Origin: Vibrio sp. DW001 | GTDB taxonomy: Bacteria > Pseudomonadota > Gammaproteobacteria > Enterobacterales > Vibrionaceae | NCBI RefSeq assembly: GCF_029016285.1 | Contig: NZ_CP091976.1 | Span: 124,001 to 188,000 of the forward strand | DNA: 64,000 nucleotides | Direction: 5' to 3' | Shown here: in pieces, positions 55,463 to 64,000 of the stretch | How the letters are laid out: every line of letters begins with the position of its first letter | Position numbering within the stretch: the stretch's first letter is position 1 | Notes under the pieces: model-generated | Databases searched by the model: none | Told to the model about the DNA's origin: nothing | The model's input: the letters and a program-made list of their open reading frames with translations, nothing else | Made by a program: the position numbers and the translations under genes

Positions 55463-57124
55463 CTATACAAAGAACTGATCCAAACTTTTTATTCTTTGAG
55501 TCACTTTTTCACTCTCTAATTGAATGACTTCAACATCGTCCATCAGTGACTGTAGACTGCTTTCCATTTTTGCTGGCAATCGGTCATCAATAAAGCTGTG
55601 TGGTAATGCGCCATGAAAATCAGACCGCACTTTACGAAAATGATGTTCAGCTTGGGTAAGTTGCTTTATTGCATCCTCTGCTTTCTCGCACCACTCTCCA
55701 TAAAGCGTGGAATCGAGGCCTTCATTGGTAACAATGCACGCCAACACAGATCGATTCGCGATATCTTTGACAACTAAACGGTCAGAGACATTAATATCGA
55801 AACGAATTCGGCATAGATTACTATTTTGATTCACGTAACCGTAGGCGTCACCTCCTCCCTCTTTAATCACCTTTTCTAGCTCTTCTTTCGCTACATAGAT
55901 CCAGCGACTGTCCCCTTTTTCCGATTCGTTGACAGACATATTACTCTGTAAAAGAACCAGTTTTAGTAACCTTCTCGCATTCCCAACGCTGTACATTTTG
56001 GCATTAGATATATCAAGGCTATAACCACCTTTGCGCAGAATCCCAGTTGCCGCTTCATTGGTTAAAGTCATGCTAAATTCGGATTCCAATTCATCTTGTA
56101 TTAACGATAACCCATCTCGGCAACTTGTTATCTGCTGCTGAATAATATGTTGATCGAAGGCGTGATTTATCGCGAACTCTTCAATCACTTCTTGTACCAA
56201 TTGCCTAGATTCGGGGCTATGCCACAGGCAGTCTTTTAGGAGTAATAAATCAAGAGGATTAATCGAGTCTCTTCCATTAAAATAGGCACTCGCTTTCAAT
56301 AACTTAACGGCCTTCTTCCATCGTCTATCCGAGACATACAATTCGGACCCTAACGAATCAACCCTGTTTTCCTCCGCTTTCTTTTCTAGCAGAGCCTTAA
56401 GCGCGTATAATTTTTCAAAGCACTCATCATTGAGTACAAGCAAGTCCAATTCGTGCTTCCAGAGATGATATTCCTCATCTGTGATAGCCAACCCCGCTGG
56501 GATTTCGGCTTCCTGTTCAGTCCCGACCATCAGCATTGCTTTGAAGTTCTGCTTGTTTTGAATTCGGTTAACGAATACACGCACCAACATTCTATCGTAA
56601 AGCGCCTCTAAACCACTGTCCTCATCGGGAAGCTCATTAGATGCAGACACCAGCAAACGCATAGGCACTTTTTGGATCTCATTACCATTTTTAAATGTTT
56701 TCTCGTTTACTACGGTAAGCAGTGTATTAAGAATAGCCGGTCCTGCTTTCCAGATTTCATCTAGAAATACAACTTGAGCTTGAGGAAGATACCCTTCAGT
56801 TAATCGAACATATCGACCATTGTCTTTCAATTCTTGAATACTTAAAGGACCAAACACCTCTTCCGGTGTAGAGAACCGGGTCATCAGATACTCGAAATAG
56901 CTGCTGTTATCGAATGCTTGAATTAAACGCTTTGCAATGAGGCTTTTCGCAATCCCTGGGGGGCCTAATAGAAAGACACTCTCGCCAGACAGCGCCGCCA
57001 GCAAGCACAGTTTAATCGTACCTTCTCTTTCATATACACCGTAAGAAAGGGCTTTAACTAATTTATTTATTCTTTCTGATAGAAGCGCTTTTTGGGCGTG
57101 TGAGGCTCTTTGAGACATTGTCAT
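55463..57124 (-). CDS. ravA: MoxR-type AAA+ ATPase RavA
   Basis: This 553-residue ATPase has Walker A GPPGIAKS (about 53-60), Walker B VVFLDEIWKA (about 117-126), the sensor stretch SASNELPDEDSG and the arginine region ALYDRMLVR. YLMTRFSTPEEVFGPLSIQELKD is nearly identical to Escherichia coli RavA. It is about 55 residues longer than the enteric form (498), mostly in the region after about 330. It heads ravA-viaA. ATG at 57124 is used, with ATG at 57118 possible. No strong ribosome site is seen. Confidence 0.93.
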   Translation of the reverse strand: MTMSQRASHAQKALLSERINKLVKALSYGVYEREGTIKLCLLAALSGESVFLLGPPGIAKSLIAKRLIQAFDNSSYFEYLMTRFSTPEEVFGPLSIQELKDNGRYVRLTEGYLPQAQVVFLDEIWKAGPAILNTLLTVVNEKTFKNGNEIQKVPMRLLVSASNELPDEDSGLEALYDRMLVRVFVNRIQNKQNFKAMLMVGTEQEAEIPAGLAITDEEYHLWKHELDLLVLNDECFEKLYALKALLEKKAEENRVDSLGSELYVSDRRWKKAVKLLKASAYFNGRDSINPLDLLLLKDCLWHSPESRQLVQEVIEEFAINHAFDQHIIQQQITSCRDGLSLIQDELESEFSMTLTNEAATGILRKGGYSLDISNAKMYSVGNARRLLKLVLLQSNMSVNESEKGDSRWIYVAKEELEKVIKEGGGDAYGYVNQNSNLCRIRFDINVSDRLVVKDIANRSVLACIVTNEGLDSTLYGEWCEKAEDAIKQLTQAEHHFRKVRSDFHGALPHSFIDDRLPAKMESSLQSLMDDVEVIQLESEKVTQRIKSLDQFFV

Positions 57125-57408
57125 AGATAAACCGCAAATAGTTACTTTGAAAAATAGAACGAGTTTGTTATTAAAGTGTTACTTTACAGAACCCAGTATC
57201 GTTAAAAAATATGTCTTGTCTATAACTGGTTAAAAAACTTGTAACTAAACACATGTTATAGTGGTAAATGTGTCGCTGGTCACTTCTACATTGCTTCAGT
57301 ATTTCTAGTGACGTAGGATAATAGCAGCAAAATTTGCCGATTATTTTTGGGATTATTGTTTTCATTTATCACTATGCAACCCCCTCGATAAAACTCAGAG
57401 AGTACAAC

Positions 57409-57924
57409 GTGCCTAAATTAATCCATCAGTGGAAACAACTGTCGCTTATTGAACGTGAGATGACGCTTCCTAACCGTGTTAAAGTCATACACACCACCGT
57501 CACGCACCCGGGTGCAACGGTTATTTTGCCAATCATGTCAAACGGCGACATTCTATTACTGAAACAGTTTCGGCCGTCTATAGACGATTGGTTATATGAA
57601 CTACCGGCAGGCACATTAGAGCACGACGAATTACCAATAGACTGTGCGATGCGTGAATTGGAAGAAGAGACGGGTTACAGCGCAAAACACTTTCAATCGT
57701 TCGGAGAGCTAATTCCTCTAGCCGGGTTTTGCGACGAGATCCAATATCTTTATATCGCGAAGGATCTAAGTCAAACCGCAAGACTAACGTGTGATGCTGA
57801 TGAGGTCATTGAGATACTGTATCTCAGCATTAGGGAAGTGGAAGACATGATCGTGAATGGCACAATAATCGATTCGAAAACAATCGCTTGTTTGTTAAAA
57901 GCAAAGCTATTAAATTACATATAG
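57409..57924 (+). CDS. NUDIX hydrolase, ADP-ribose pyrophosphatase-like
   Basis: This 171-residue enzyme hydrolyses a nucleoside diphosphate derivative. The Nudix box runs [23 protein letters not shown] (positions about 66-88) with the REx2EE core intact. ELPAGT before it and PGATVILP earlier fit the ADP-ribose group. GTG at 57409 is preferred because GAGAG lies six bases upstream and family members begin with a KLIHQWK-like stretch; a longer TTG frame adds a non-conserved hydrophobic leader. It precedes ltaE by 27 bases, so cotranscription is likely. Confidence 0.82.
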   Translation: MPKLIHQWKQLSLIEREMTLPNRVKVIHTTVTHPGATVILPIMSNGDILLLKQFRPSIDDWLYELPAGTLEHDELPIDCAMRELEEETGYSAKHFQSFGELIPLAGFCDEIQYLYIAKDLSQTARLTCDADEVIEILYLSIREVEDMIVNGTIIDSKTIACLLKAKLLNYI

Positions 57925-57951
57925 TAAATCAAATACTTGGAAACGAATTCT

Positions 57952-58959
57952 ATGGACTTTCGCTCAGATACCGTAACAAAACCAACCCAAGCCATGCGTG
58001 AGGCAATGGCCAACGCAGAAGTCGGAGACGATGTGTATGGCGATGATCCCACTGTCAATGATTTGGAAAAATGGGCAGCAGAACGACATGGATTCGAAGC
58101 CGCACTTTTCACAACATCTGGGACTCAAGCAAATCTGCTTGGCCTTATGGCTCATTGTCAGCGCGGAGATGAGTACCTTTGTGGCCAACAGGCACACAAT
58201 TTTAAGTACGAAGCAGGAGGTGCGGCTGTTTTAGGTTCTATACAACCACAACCTATAGAGAATAACCCAGATGGGACAATCAGCTTTGATAAACTTCGTG
58301 CCGCCATAAAGCCAGACGACTTTCACTTTGCTCAAACCAAACTCCTCAGCCTTGAAAATACCATCAACGGTAAAGTACTGCCACTTGAGTATCTAAGGCA
58401 GGCGCGTGAGTTTGTCAATCTACATGGGTTGCAATTACATTTAGACGGTGCACGTGTTTATAATGCCTCAGTCGCGTTAGATGTCGATATCAAAGAAATC
58501 ACTCAATATTTCGATTCAATCACTATCTGTATGTCGAAGGGATTATCGGCACCAATTGGGTCTTTATTGCTAGGGACCACAGAATTTATTGATAGGGCAA
58601 GAAGAATAAGAAAAATGCTTGGCGGTGGTATGAGACAAGCCGGCATCCTAGCGGCAGCGGCAAAGCTCGCGATGACCGAACAAGTAGCACAACTTGCAAC
58701 CGATCATGCGAATGCGAAAAGATTGGCTAATGGCTTAGCCAACATTAAAGGCTTCTCAGTAAATCCCGATCATGTTCAGACTAACCTAGTCTTTGCAAAG
58801 ATTGATGACGATGTAGATGTGGAGAGCTTGGCCGATACCTTAGCAAAAGATAATATCATTATCACCGCTATGAACCCAATCAGGTTTGCTACACATAACG
58901 ACATTTCAACGCAAGATATTGATAAGCTGATTGAAAAATTGGCGGAACTATATAATTAG
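57952..58959 (+). CDS. ltaE: Low-specificity L-threonine aldolase
   Basis: This PLP enzyme cleaves L-threonine and L-allo-threonine to glycine and acetaldehyde. It has 335 residues starting [24 protein letters not shown] (about 167) binds PLP and the lysine is in [12 protein letters not shown] (about 197). [13 protein letters not shown] is a strong family match. ATG at 57952 matches the family start. It follows the NUDIX gene on the same strand. Confidence 0.94.
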   Translation: MDFRSDTVTKPTQAMREAMANAEVGDDVYGDDPTVNDLEKWAAERHGFEAALFTTSGTQANLLGLMAHCQRGDEYLCGQQAHNFKYEAGGAAVLGSIQPQPIENNPDGTISFDKLRAAIKPDDFHFAQTKLLSLENTINGKVLPLEYLRQAREFVNLHGLQLHLDGARVYNASVALDVDIKEITQYFDSITICMSKGLSAPIGSLLLGTTEFIDRARRIRKMLGGGMRQAGILAAAAKLAMTEQVAQLATDHANAKRLANGLANIKGFSVNPDHVQTNLVFAKIDDDVDVESLADTLAKDNIIITAMNPIRFATHNDISTQDIDKLIEKLAELYN

Positions 58960-59062
58960 AAACGAGTTATTTAGGTAAGCGTTAGTATCTAAAAGAAAAA
59001 TGCCCTGTCGAAGGCAGTAAAAAAACAGGGCTATTAAGGATTATCCATCGTTCCTAATTCAT

Positions 59063-59098
59063 AAAAAGACCTAACAAGTGATCTTGTTAGGTCTTTTT
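59063..59098. terminator. Bidirectional terminator between ltaE and the RND operon
   Basis: AAAAAGACCTAACAAG pairs perfectly over 16 bases with CTTGTTAGGTCTTTTT around TGAT. A second, looser GCCCTGT/ACAGGGC pair is at 59002-59031. Confidence 0.92.
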
Positions 59099-59102
59099 AT
59101 GG

Positions 59103-62100
59103 TTATGCTTGTTGATTCTTTTGAGGGGTCTTGATCTTAAACAGTATCGCGAACATCACAGGTACAACGATAAGCGTCAATACCGTGGCGAAACCTAAAC
59201 CAGCCATAATGGTGACCGCCATTGAACCGAAAAAAGCATCAAATACTAATGGGATCATACCGAGTATGGTTGTAATCGCTGCCATGCTAACGGGCCGAAC
59301 ACGGCTAACGGCACTATGTATAATCGCTTCATAAGGTTCTCGCCCTTCTGTTAACTCCAAATTTATTTGGTCCAACAGCACGATACCATTTTTCAAGATC
59401 ATGCCGCTTAAGCTCAGTAACCCAAGAAATGCAGTGAAACTAAATGGCATATTTGATCCAAGCAAACCAACAGAAACACCGATAATTGATAATGGAACGG
59501 TAAACCATATCACCAATGATTTTTTCACTGAACCAAACAGGAAGATAGTGACAATGAACATCAGCAAATAACCCATTGGTAAAGAACTGAACAGAGATTC
59601 TTGAGCGTCTTTAGATGACTCATATTCGCCGCCCCAACTTAGTTCATACCCTTCAGGTAATGCTAAGGCCTCAACCTTAGGTTGAATACGAGCAAACAGA
59701 CTCGCAGGTGTTTCATTACCCAGCACGTCATGGTCGGCTAAAACGGTCAAGGTACGCTTTCTGTCTCGCCTCATAATCAATGGTTCAGACCAACCCAAAT
59801 CAATGCCATCAATCACTTGTTCAATTGGCACATAGGCTTGTTGGCTCGGACTCCAAATACCAAGGTTTTGCACTGTATCAAAATTGACACGCTCATCTGC
59901 TGGTAAACGAACCATAATTGGAATCATTTGCGTACCATCTCTAAACAAGCCTATGGTTGAACCACCAAATGCGGTTTGCAATGTATTGGAGAGGTCTTCT
60001 TTAGATACGCCCATGCGACGAGCTTTAGATTCGTTAAACATTGGCACGAGATCTTTGGTTCTTTCTCGCCAATCGTGTCGAATATTTCGAGAACCCGGAT
60101 CTTGGTAAAGAATATCTTCTACCTGAGCCGCAATATTTCTTAATATCTGAGGGTCCGCACCAGTAATTCGCGCCTCTATTTTCGATGCCGGTGATGGCCC
60201 AAATTCCAATAATTTAAATTGAAAGGTTGGAGAGTCAAACGAATCCGCTAACTGATCATCAAGTTTGTGCAATAGCGTGAACATCTGTTCCCTATCATTT
60301 GCTCTCACTTGAAACTGAGCGTACGCCTCATAACTCCTTTCTGGTGCATAGGTTAATGCAAAACGCTGTAATCCTTGCCCAATAGAAGAGGAGACAAATT
60401 CAACTTCGTCATAGCGACGTAAAAAGCGATCAACTTCTTCGGTTTGCTTCTGAGTTTCTCTAATGTCGGTGCCTTCAGGCATCCACATATCGACATAAAA
60501 CATAGGTGTATTAGAGGCAGGGAAAAACTGTTGTTTAACGTTGCCAAATCCAATAATAGCCGTTACAAGCAAAGCAACCATACTCGCAACAGTTAACCAT
60601 CTAAAGCGCAGTGCAAATTTCAAGACAGAGCTAAACACAAGGTACAAAGCGCCTTTATATGGATCAGTATCTTCGCCCTCTTCACTCTCGCCATCTTTCA
60701 GAAGCAGATCCGCTAAGAACGGCGTTAATGTAAGTGCTGTAATCCAACTTAAGAAGAGTGAATAACACAATACCCAGAAGAGGTCACCTAAGAACTCGCC
60801 GGTGGCATCAGACGATAAACCTATTGGTGCAAACGCCGTAATAGCGATAACCGTCGCACCCAATAAAGGCCACTGTGTCTGCTTAACAATATCTTTCGCG
60901 GCTTGAAGTTTGGTTCTTCCTTTCTTAAGGCCGACCAATATTCCTTCAACGATAACAATGGCGTTATCCACCAACATACCGAGTGCAATGATCAATGCCC
61001 CAAGAGAAATACGATGGAGCTCAATATCAGAGAGTTTCATTAAAATGAAAGTGCCCATTACGGTAAGCAATAGGACAATACCAATAATTAGGCCACTTCG
61101 AAGACCCATAGCCAATAGGAGGACGACGATAACGATGCCGACCGCTTCTGCTAGGCTTACCATGAAGTTTTGTACCGATTTATCTACTTCTTGAGACTGG
61201 TTGTAAAAATAACTGAGTTCAAGGCCTGCGGGTTTAATGTTTTCAATTTCCGCTAGTTTCGCTTCAATCGAATGGCCTACATCAACAACATTCACACCTG
61301 AGCTAAAAGATATCCCGAGGTTAATCGCCGTTTTTCCGTTAAACGTAACGATATTCTCTGGTTTTTCCTGGAGACCACGTCTAACCGACGCCACATCTTT
61401 TAGTCGAATGAGATTACCCGTATCACGGCCGTGGATGATCAAATTTTCTAACGATTCAACAGAGTTCAAGTCACCACTTGGACGAATGGTCAAGTTCTGC
61501 CCATTAATCATCAACTCACCTGCAGAAACAACACTATTCTGGTGCGAAAGTAACGAGGTTATTGTTGAAAAGTCCAAATTTAGAGAAGCCAGACGGTCAA
61601 TCGACATTTCTACGTACAAGTACTCTTGCTGATCACCTGCAATACTGACTTTACCGACACCGTCGACTAATTCTATTTCACGGCTTAGCAAATCTGCGTA
61701 GCGTTTAAGTTCTACGTAATCATAACCATCACCCGTTAACATCATCATAATGCCGAATACATCACCGAAATCATCGATGATCTGTAGCGACGTCACCCCG
61801 GAAGGCAAAGTGGGTTGTAAGTCATTCACCTTACGACGCATCTCATCCCAAATCTGTGGAAGTTCATCAGGACCGTAAGTCATTTTCATGCTCACCGTAA
61901 TCTGTGACATACCAGCCGAAGAGATTGAGGTAACGTTGTCAACATACGGTAACTGACGGATCGCCTTTTCAATTGGGTAAGTCAGCTCTTCTTCTACTTC
62001 TGTTGTGGTTGCTCCAGGATAAGTCGCAATAACCAACGCATCTTTAATGGTAAATGCGGGATCTTCAAGGCGACCTAAGTCAAAGAAACTTTGGGTTCCA

Positions 62101-62171
62101 CCAATAGCTAAAATGACAAGAAATAACCAACTTATCACTTTATTTTTTATTGAATATTCGGCAATGCTCAC
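59103..62171 (-). CDS. RND efflux permease
   Basis: This 1022-residue inner-membrane pump has 12 TM helices and two large periplasmic loops. TM4 reads GMLVDNAIVIVEG, with one of the two AcrB-type proton-relay aspartates replaced by Asn, which is common in this branch. DLGRLEDPAFTIKDALV and YPGATTTEVEEELTYPIE (about 30-70) are typical. Start is GTG, overlapping the adaptor stop by four bases. It is last in an operon with two adaptors, like vexIJK of Vibrio cholerae from memory. No TolC-type gene is visible in the window. Confidence 0.94.
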   Translation of the reverse strand: MSIAEYSIKNKVISWLFLVILAIGGTQSFFDLGRLEDPAFTIKDALVIATYPGATTTEVEEELTYPIEKAIRQLPYVDNVTSISSAGMSQITVSMKMTYGPDELPQIWDEMRRKVNDLQPTLPSGVTSLQIIDDFGDVFGIMMMLTGDGYDYVELKRYADLLSREIELVDGVGKVSIAGDQQEYLYVEMSIDRLASLNLDFSTITSLLSHQNSVVSAGELMINGQNLTIRPSGDLNSVESLENLIIHGRDTGNLIRLKDVASVRRGLQEKPENIVTFNGKTAINLGISFSSGVNVVDVGHSIEAKLAEIENIKPAGLELSYFYNQSQEVDKSVQNFMVSLAEAVGIVIVVLLLAMGLRSGLIIGIVLLLTVMGTFILMKLSDIELHRISLGALIIALGMLVDNAIVIVEGILVGLKKGRTKLQAAKDIVKQTQWPLLGATVIAITAFAPIGLSSDATGEFLGDLFWVLCYSLFLSWITALTLTPFLADLLLKDGESEEGEDTDPYKGALYLVFSSVLKFALRFRWLTVASMVALLVTAIIGFGNVKQQFFPASNTPMFYVDMWMPEGTDIRETQKQTEEVDRFLRRYDEVEFVSSSIGQGLQRFALTYAPERSYEAYAQFQVRANDREQMFTLLHKLDDQLADSFDSPTFQFKLLEFGPSPASKIEARITGADPQILRNIAAQVEDILYQDPGSRNIRHDWRERTKDLVPMFNESKARRMGVSKEDLSNTLQTAFGGSTIGLFRDGTQMIPIMVRLPADERVNFDTVQNLGIWSPSQQAYVPIEQVIDGIDLGWSEPLIMRRDRKRTLTVLADHDVLGNETPASLFARIQPKVEALALPEGYELSWGGEYESSKDAQESLFSSLPMGYLLMFIVTIFLFGSVKKSLVIWFTVPLSIIGVSVGLLGSNMPFSFTAFLGLLSLSGMILKNGIVLLDQINLELTEGREPYEAIIHSAVSRVRPVSMAAITTILGMIPLVFDAFFGSMAVTIMAGLGFATVLTLIVVPVMFAILFKIKTPQKNQQA

Positions 62172-63244
62172 TGGATCTCTTCCTTGTTTGCTATAGCAAC
62201 GACAGCGTCTTCACGCATTTTTCTTAAATTGGAGTTAACAACGGCGTCACCATTAACGACTCCATTGGCTACTATTGCTCCATGACTACTGATCTGAATG
62301 ATATCTACTGATTGTTTATGAACGGTGCCGTCAATAAGCTTCCAGACATAAAATTCATTCTCTTTAACGCCCGCATCAAGTGCAGTCATCGGTATCTGAT
62401 ACCCCTTTACAATTCGAAGACCAGCCGCTACTAAATCGACATCTAAGCTGGCACTTGTACCCGGTAAAATAGCCGGTTCAACCTGTGGCATCTCTAGCCA
62501 AAACTCAAAGGCATTGCTGCCTTGCGCTGGTTCACTGGAATGTTGGTAGTAAGTCGACACAAACTCTCTTTCATCACCAAAAAAACGTGTCTTCACGTGA
62601 TAATTTCGGGTCTCTCTATCTGGATTAATCATAGAAAGCACGGTGTCGGAAATAGCAATTCGGATACGAACAACATCGCCACGATAAACACTTAGAATTT
62701 CTTCACCGGGGCTCGCATTTTCAAAAGACTGCTTTGGCACTTCAGAAATATAACCATCAAAAGGCGCAACTAAGCGTGTGTATTCTAGGTTGTTTTTCGC
62801 GATCTGAAAATTAACAAAGGCCATTCGCTTACTCGCGGTCAACTCATCAAACTCAGATGGTGAGACCATCTTTCTTTTGAGAAGATTTTTGCCACGGCTC
62901 CATTGTTTTACCGTGAGTTCATATTGCGCTTGGGTATCCGCTAACTGCTGACGAAGTTTTTTGGTATCAAGCTTTGCTAGCAGTTCTCCTTTCTTAATTC
63001 TTTGGCCTTTGCGTACCAAAATAGCTTCCAGTTTGCCCTCTACGCGAAAAGACAAAGGGGTGAGATCCGCGGGTGCAACCGTACCTTTAAAATTTCTAAA
63101 CTGGCTTGAAAGAGGCGGTTTTACGTCAAATATTGATACGGTAACGGCTTTCCTTTCTTTCACTTCTGTTTCTACTCCACATCCTTGCAGTGTCGCTAAC
63201 ACAAATAGGAGTCCCACTATTTTATAATGTCGGTGCATTCGCAT
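62168..63244 (-). CDS. RND periplasmic adaptor, lipoprotein (second adaptor)
   Basis: This 358-residue adaptor begins with a lipoprotein signal ending LATLQGC, so Cys is lipidated at about residue 21. A lipoyl half LSFRVEGKLEAILVRKGQRIKKGELLAKLD, a coiled coil and the return FDGYISEVP follow, then beta-barrel and membrane-proximal domains. ATG at 63244 overlaps the upstream stop as TAATG, and GAGGG lies just before. It overlaps the permease by four bases. Confidence 0.9.
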   Translation of the reverse strand: MRMHRHYKIVGLLFVLATLQGCGVETEVKERKAVTVSIFDVKPPLSSQFRNFKGTVAPADLTPLSFRVEGKLEAILVRKGQRIKKGELLAKLDTKKLRQQLADTQAQYELTVKQWSRGKNLLKRKMVSPSEFDELTASKRMAFVNFQIAKNNLEYTRLVAPFDGYISEVPKQSFENASPGEEILSVYRGDVVRIRIAISDTVLSMINPDRETRNYHVKTRFFGDEREFVSTYYQHSSEPAQGSNAFEFWLEMPQVEPAILPGTSASLDVDLVAAGLRIVKGYQIPMTALDAGVKENEFYVWKLIDGTVHKQSVDIIQISSHGAIVANGVVNGDAVVNSNLRKMREDAVVAIANKEEIQ

Positions 63245-64000
63245 TAGATACCGCCCTCTCGAGTCCACGCTCTTACTATCTGTCCTTCTTTAAGATCCTT
63301 TGCTCCCGCGACAACAATTTGATCTCCCGCCTTTAAACCGGATACTACTGCGCCAAATTCGTTTAGCTCAACAGCAATACTTTCTACACTCTGTTCCAAC
63401 TGATTAAACTTCCAAACTTTGCCTTTTTCAGCCTCTCTAGTGATCCATGCATCATCCGGTATTGAGAGCATATTTTCTTTTCGATTATTGGTTATTAACA
63501 CCTGTCCGGTCATACCAGTAAGAATATTAAGAGACTCTGGACGAACAATCGTGATGGTCGCGCTATAGCTATTGGTGTCGACATTGGGTTGCGTAGACAT
63601 CTCTTTAAAGGCTGCAGGCACAACAATAGTATTATGTATATCAAATATCACTGCGTACTCACGACGTGGTAGATTGTGTATACCTGCCTTCTCAATATAG
63701 GGAACCGGAATAACAATATTTATGTCCAAGTTCTCATTATTGATGATGTTAAGTACTGGCTGTTTAGACGAGACATATTGAAAAGGTTGAACAAACTTCA
63801 ATGACACCACACCATTAAATGGCGCTGTAATCTGAGTATATTGGAGATCGGTTTTGCTCTCTTCAAGATTGGCGTCTGCCGCCTTAAATGCCGTTTCAGA
63901 TTGGTCAAATACGTCGGCACTAATCAATTTTTTCTTAAATAATTGTTTATTGCGTTCAAGACGAGTTTTGGTCAAATCATATTGAGCTTGTGACGCATCT
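63244..64000 (-). CDS. RND periplasmic adaptor, C-terminal part (cut by right edge)
   Basis: This second adaptor is open to the right edge, where the frame reads DASQAQYDLTKTRLERNK, part of the coiled-coil hairpin. About 251 residues are visible, including the returning lipoyl half ITAPFNGVVSLKFV, the beta-barrel and the C-terminal KVWKFNQLEQSVESIAVEL. The N-terminus and signal lie outside the window. It ends where the lipoprotein adaptor begins, so the operon carries two different adaptors for one pump. Confidence 0.88.
   Translation of the reverse strand, partial: DASQAQYDLTKTRLERNKQLFKKKLISADVFDQSETAFKAADANLEESKTDLQYTQITAPFNGVVSLKFVQPFQYVSSKQPVLNIINNENLDINIVIPVPYIEKAGIHNLPRREYAVIFDIHNTIVVPAAFKEMSTQPNVDTNSYSATITIVRPESLNILTGMTGQVLITNNRKENMLSIPDDAWITREAEKGKVWKFNQLEQSVESIAVELNEFGAVVSGLKAGDQIVVAGAKDLKEGQIVRAWTREGGI

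Noticed and set aside
1..64000. Mobile elements, integron attC sites, CRISPR arrays, toxin-antitoxin or defence islands
   Set aside because: No transposase, integrase, regular direct-repeat array, restriction or toxin-like gene was seen anywhere in the window.

Overview
The window looks like a stretch of the secondary chromosome of a Vibrio or close relative. GC is moderate to low, genes are short-spaced, and most proteins are gammaproteobacterial. Several gene sets (zwf-pgl-gnd, mtlA-mtlD-mtlR, a second fabH, a second ackA, rnb, deaD, clcA) are ones that, from memory, sit on chromosome II in Vibrio cholerae. I saw no tRNA or rRNA gene, CRISPR array, insertion sequence, phage or integron structure. 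The region reads as ordinary, gene-dense chromosome with two efflux operons cut by the window edges.

Layout. 1-1719: N-terminal half of an RND pump, running off the left edge. 1778-5243: sulfur cluster with two YeeE/YedE half-transporters, a BigR/SqrR-type ArsR persulfide sensor, a small DUF2892 membrane protein and a CoA-disulfide reductase fused to rhodanese. 5332-13096: sensory GGDEF protein, MarC, FabH2, KefG and a KefB/KefC-type antiporter. 13126-15742: modABC molybdate importer. 16231-18954: small outer-membrane protein and a PhnD-type GGDEF protein. 19145-22839: zwf-pgl-gnd. 23280-28916: fatty-acid desaturase, YlqF GTPase, COG0523 metallochaperone, CLC protein and O6-alkylguanine alkyltransferase. 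29107-32837: mannitol operon. 33385-42794: MalY/PatB lyase, two more GGDEF proteins, acetate kinase, a glutathione-transferase-like protein and DeaD. 43346-48283: YbhGFSR-like ABC efflux operon. 48620-53732: RNase II, AraC regulator, DUF3024-like protein, lone PstS and a MaoC-like hydratase. 54008-57124: ViaA and RavA. 57409-58959: NUDIX hydrolase and threonine aldolase. 59103-64000: RND operon with two adaptors, running off the right edge.

How genes work together. The ArsR sensor, its palindromic operator and the flanking sulfur genes form a likely persulfide-response unit. zwf, pgl and gnd encode the oxidative pentose phosphate pathway as one transcription unit. The mannitol operon has hairpins between its cistrons and CRP-like sites upstream. 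Four diguanylate cyclase-like proteins lie within about 33 kb with no EAL or HD-GYP partner. Near-identical FabR/DesT-like palindromes lie before the desaturase (two sites) and the MaoC gene, with a weaker one before fabH2, suggesting a shared lipid regulon. The most unusual single residue is in the CLC protein, where the gating glutamate of the GREGP motif is glycine. I found no clear new multi-gene system. The best leads are the lipid-operator set, the altered CLC protein, a cluster of dyads before the ABC efflux operon and a possible small RNA near 26.7 kb.
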